From an uncultured bacterium (lineage in GTDB: Bacteria; Bacillota; Clostridia; Lachnospirales; Lachnospiraceae), in NCBI GenBank assembly GCA_937893485.1, contig CALBJL010000016.1:1-8717 (forward strand): a stretch of 8,717 bases of DNA, in the 5' to 3' direction. The notes under the pieces were generated by a model, which did no database searches, was not told where the DNA came from, and saw nothing but the letters and a program-made list of their open reading frames with translations. Positions 6,822-8,717 of the stretch are shown here, piece after piece. The first letter of the stretch is position 1, and each line of letters begins with the position of its first letter. Made by a program: the position numbers and the translations under genes.

Positions 6822-8717
6822 ATGGCAAACAAATGGGTTTACATGTTCAGCGAAGGCGACATGAGCATGCGTAATCTTCTTGGTGGAAAAGGTGCAAACC
6901 TTGCCGAGATGACAAGTATCGGACTTCCTGTTCCGCAGGGATTCACGATCACAACCGAGGCTTGTACACAGTACTATGAGGATGGACGCAAGATTAACGA
7001 CGAGATCATGGCACAGGCTATGGAAGGCGTTAAGAAGATGGAAGAGATCAATGGCAAGAAGTTCGGCGATCTGAAGAATCCTTTATTAGTATCCGTACGT
7101 TCCGGTGCCAGAGCTTCTATGCCCGGTATGATGGACACCATCTTAAACCTCGGTTTAAATGACGAGGTTGTTGCAGCAATGATCGCTGGTAACCCTGATC
7201 CGAAGTTCGAGCGTTTCGTATATGATTCTTATAGACGTTTCATCCAGATGTTCTCTGATGTCGTAATGGAAGTTGGTAAGAAGTATTTTGAGCAGTTAAT
7301 TGACCAGATGAAAGAGAAAAAGGGTGTTCAGTTCGACGTAGAGCTGACCGCTGCTGATCTGAAGGAGCTGGCTGAGCAGTTCAAGGCTGAGTACAAGAAG
7401 CAGTTGGGAGAGGATTTCCCGGCAGATCCTGTAGAGCAGTTGAAGCTGGCTATTGAGGCTGTATTCCGTTCATGGGACAACCCTCGTGCAAACGTATACC
7501 GTCGTGACAACGATATCCCTTATTCTTGGGGAACCGCTGTTAACGTAATGCCAATGGTATTCGGTAACTTAAATGATGAGTCTGGTACAGGTGTTGCATT
7601 TACACGTGATCCCGCAACCGGAGAAAAGAAGCTGATGGGTGAGTTCCTGATCAACGCACAGGGCGAGGACGTAGTAGCAGGTGTTCGTACACCTATGCCG
7701 ATCGCTCAGATGGAGAAGGAGTTCCCTGAGGCATATGCAGATTTCATCAAGGTATGTGATATCCTTGAGAACCACTATCATGATATGCAGGATATGGAGT
7801 TCACCGTAGAGAACAAGAAGCTGTTCATGCTTCAGTGCCGTAACGGTAAGAGAACCGCTCCCGCTGCATTAAAGATCGCTTGTGATCTGGTTGATGAGGG
7901 ACACAAGACCGAGGAAGAAGCAGTAGCTATGATTGATCCTCGTAACTTAGATACATTATTACATCCCCAGTTCGATGCTGCTGCATTAAAGGCTGCTACA
8001 CCGATCGGAAAGGGACTTGGTGCTTCTCCGGGAGCTGCCTGTGGTAAGGTTGTATTTACTGCTGATGATGCAGTTGCATGGAACGAGCGTGGTGAGAAGG
8101 TCGTTTTAGTTCGTCTTGAGACTTCGCCCGAGGATATTACCGGTATGAAGGCGGCTCAGGGTATCCTGACTGTCCGTGGTGGTATGACTTCCCACGCAGC
8201 CGTAGTTGCACGTGGTATGGGAACATGCTGTGTATCCGGATGTGGAGATATCGCTATGGATGAGGAGAACAAGCAGTTCACCTTAGCAGGACAGAAGTTT
8301 ACCGAGGGATCTGAGATTTCTATCGATGGTACAACCGGTAACATCTACGCAGGTATCATTCCTACCGTAGACGCTACGATCGCCGGTGAGTTCGGTCGTG
8401 TAATGGCTTGGGCTGACAAATATCGTACATTAAAGGTTCGTACAAATGCTGATACACCCGCAGATGCAAAGAAGGCTCGTGAGCTTGGTGCTGAGGGTAT
8501 CGGACTCTGCCGTACCGAGCATATGTTCTTCGAGGAAGACAGAATAGCAGCATTCCGTGAGATGATCTGCTCTGACACTGTAGAAGAGCGCGTGGCAGCA
8601 TTAGACAAGATCCTTCCTTATCAGCAGGGAGATTTCAAGGCGCTGTATGAGGCACTTGAGGGCAACCCGGTTACTATCCGTTTTCTGGATCCGCCGCTTC
8701 ATGAGTTCGTGCCTACT
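6822..8717 (+). CDS. ppdK: Pyruvate, phosphate dikinase, 3' truncated by the window
   Basis: PPDK interconverts pyruvate, ATP and phosphate with phosphoenolpyruvate, AMP and pyrophosphate; in anaerobic Firmicutes it can work in glycolysis or gluconeogenesis. 632 of about 875 residues are present and the frame is open to the window end. The N-terminal ATP-grasp region shows GGKGANLAEM (Lys23), SVRSGARASMPGMMDT (Arg93) and LQCRNGKRT (Arg340). The swivelling phosphohistidine domain has RGGMTSHAAVVARGMG, with catalytic His458 and Thr456, the position phosphorylated by the PPDK regulatory protein in regulated relatives. The C-terminal PEP/pyruvate barrel begins near residue 530 and includes GLCRTEHMFF (Arg564) and IRFLDPPLHEF (Arg620). 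The missing end should carry the metal ligands and the catalytic Cys. Frequent CGT for Arg and a perfect ribosome binding site suggest high expression. A possible structured leader lies upstream. Confidence 0.97.
   Translation, partial: MANKWVYMFSEGDMSMRNLLGGKGANLAEMTSIGLPVPQGFTITTEACTQYYEDGRKINDEIMAQAMEGVKKMEEINGKKFGDLKNPLLVSVRSGARASMPGMMDTILNLGLNDEVVAAMIAGNPDPKFERFVYDSYRRFIQMFSDVVMEVGKKYFEQLIDQMKEKKGVQFDVELTAADLKELAEQFKAEYKKQLGEDFPADPVEQLKLAIEAVFRSWDNPRANVYRRDNDIPYSWGTAVNVMPMVFGNLNDESGTGVAFTRDPATGEKKLMGEFLINAQGEDVVAGVRTPMPIAQMEKEFPEAYADFIKVCDILENHYHDMQDMEFTVENKKLFMLQCRNGKRTAPAALKIACDLVDEGHKTEEEAVAMIDPRNLDTLLHPQFDAAALKAATPIGKGLGASPGAACGKVVFTADDAVAWNERGEKVVLVRLETSPEDITGMKAAQGILTVRGGMTSHAAVVARGMGTCCVSGCGDIAMDEENKQFTLAGQKFTEGSEISIDGTTGNIYAGIIPTVDATIAGEFGRVMAWADKYRTLKVRTNADTPADAKKARELGAEGIGLCRTEHMFFEEDRIAAFREMICSDTVEERVAALDKILPYQQGDFKALYEALEGNPVTIRFLDPPLHEFVPT

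Overview
The window looks like the chromosome of an anaerobic Firmicute, most likely a Lachnospiraceae-type Clostridium relative (Roseburia, Agathobacter or Butyrivibrio-like). This is inferred from strong AGGAGG-type ribosome binding sites, mid-range GC, a clostridial M16C peptidase of the presequence-protease type, single-chain glycyl-tRNA synthetase, and pyruvate phosphate dikinase of the Clostridium symbiosum type. The genus is not proven. All genes read on the + strand. Protein-coding sequence fills nearly the whole window, and I see no tRNA, rRNA, CRISPR, insertion sequence or phage gene.

Positions 1-4539 look like one transcription unit: the 3' part of an M16C metallopeptidase gene (its 5' end and HxxEH motif lie upstream of the window), then era, overlapping it by an ATGA and so probably translationally coupled. 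After a 101-base gap comes a small YqzL-like gene, whose end overlaps the start of recO. The era-yqzL-recO order matches the Bacillus arrangement and joins ribosome maturation (Era) to recombinational repair (RecO).

Positions 4536-5185 hold an independently promoted gene for an acidic lipoprotein of unknown function. Its sigma-A-type promoter (TTGAAA, 17 bases, TATAAT) overlaps the recO stop codon. After 62 AT-rich bases comes the glycyl-tRNA synthetase gene (5248-6645). No terminator separates the two, and there is no T-box leader, so the synthetase may be read from the lipoprotein promoter.

Positions 6646-6821 are the most structured non-coding stretch. They contain a perfect 10-bp inverted repeat, a candidate promoter lying across it, and a probable 5' leader in which a hairpin and a long-range stem share bases. 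This precedes ppdK (6822 to the window end), which lacks its last roughly 240 residues. No clearly novel system is visible; the best leads are the ppdK leader and upstream palindrome, the unknown acidic lipoprotein, and the small gene overlapping recO.
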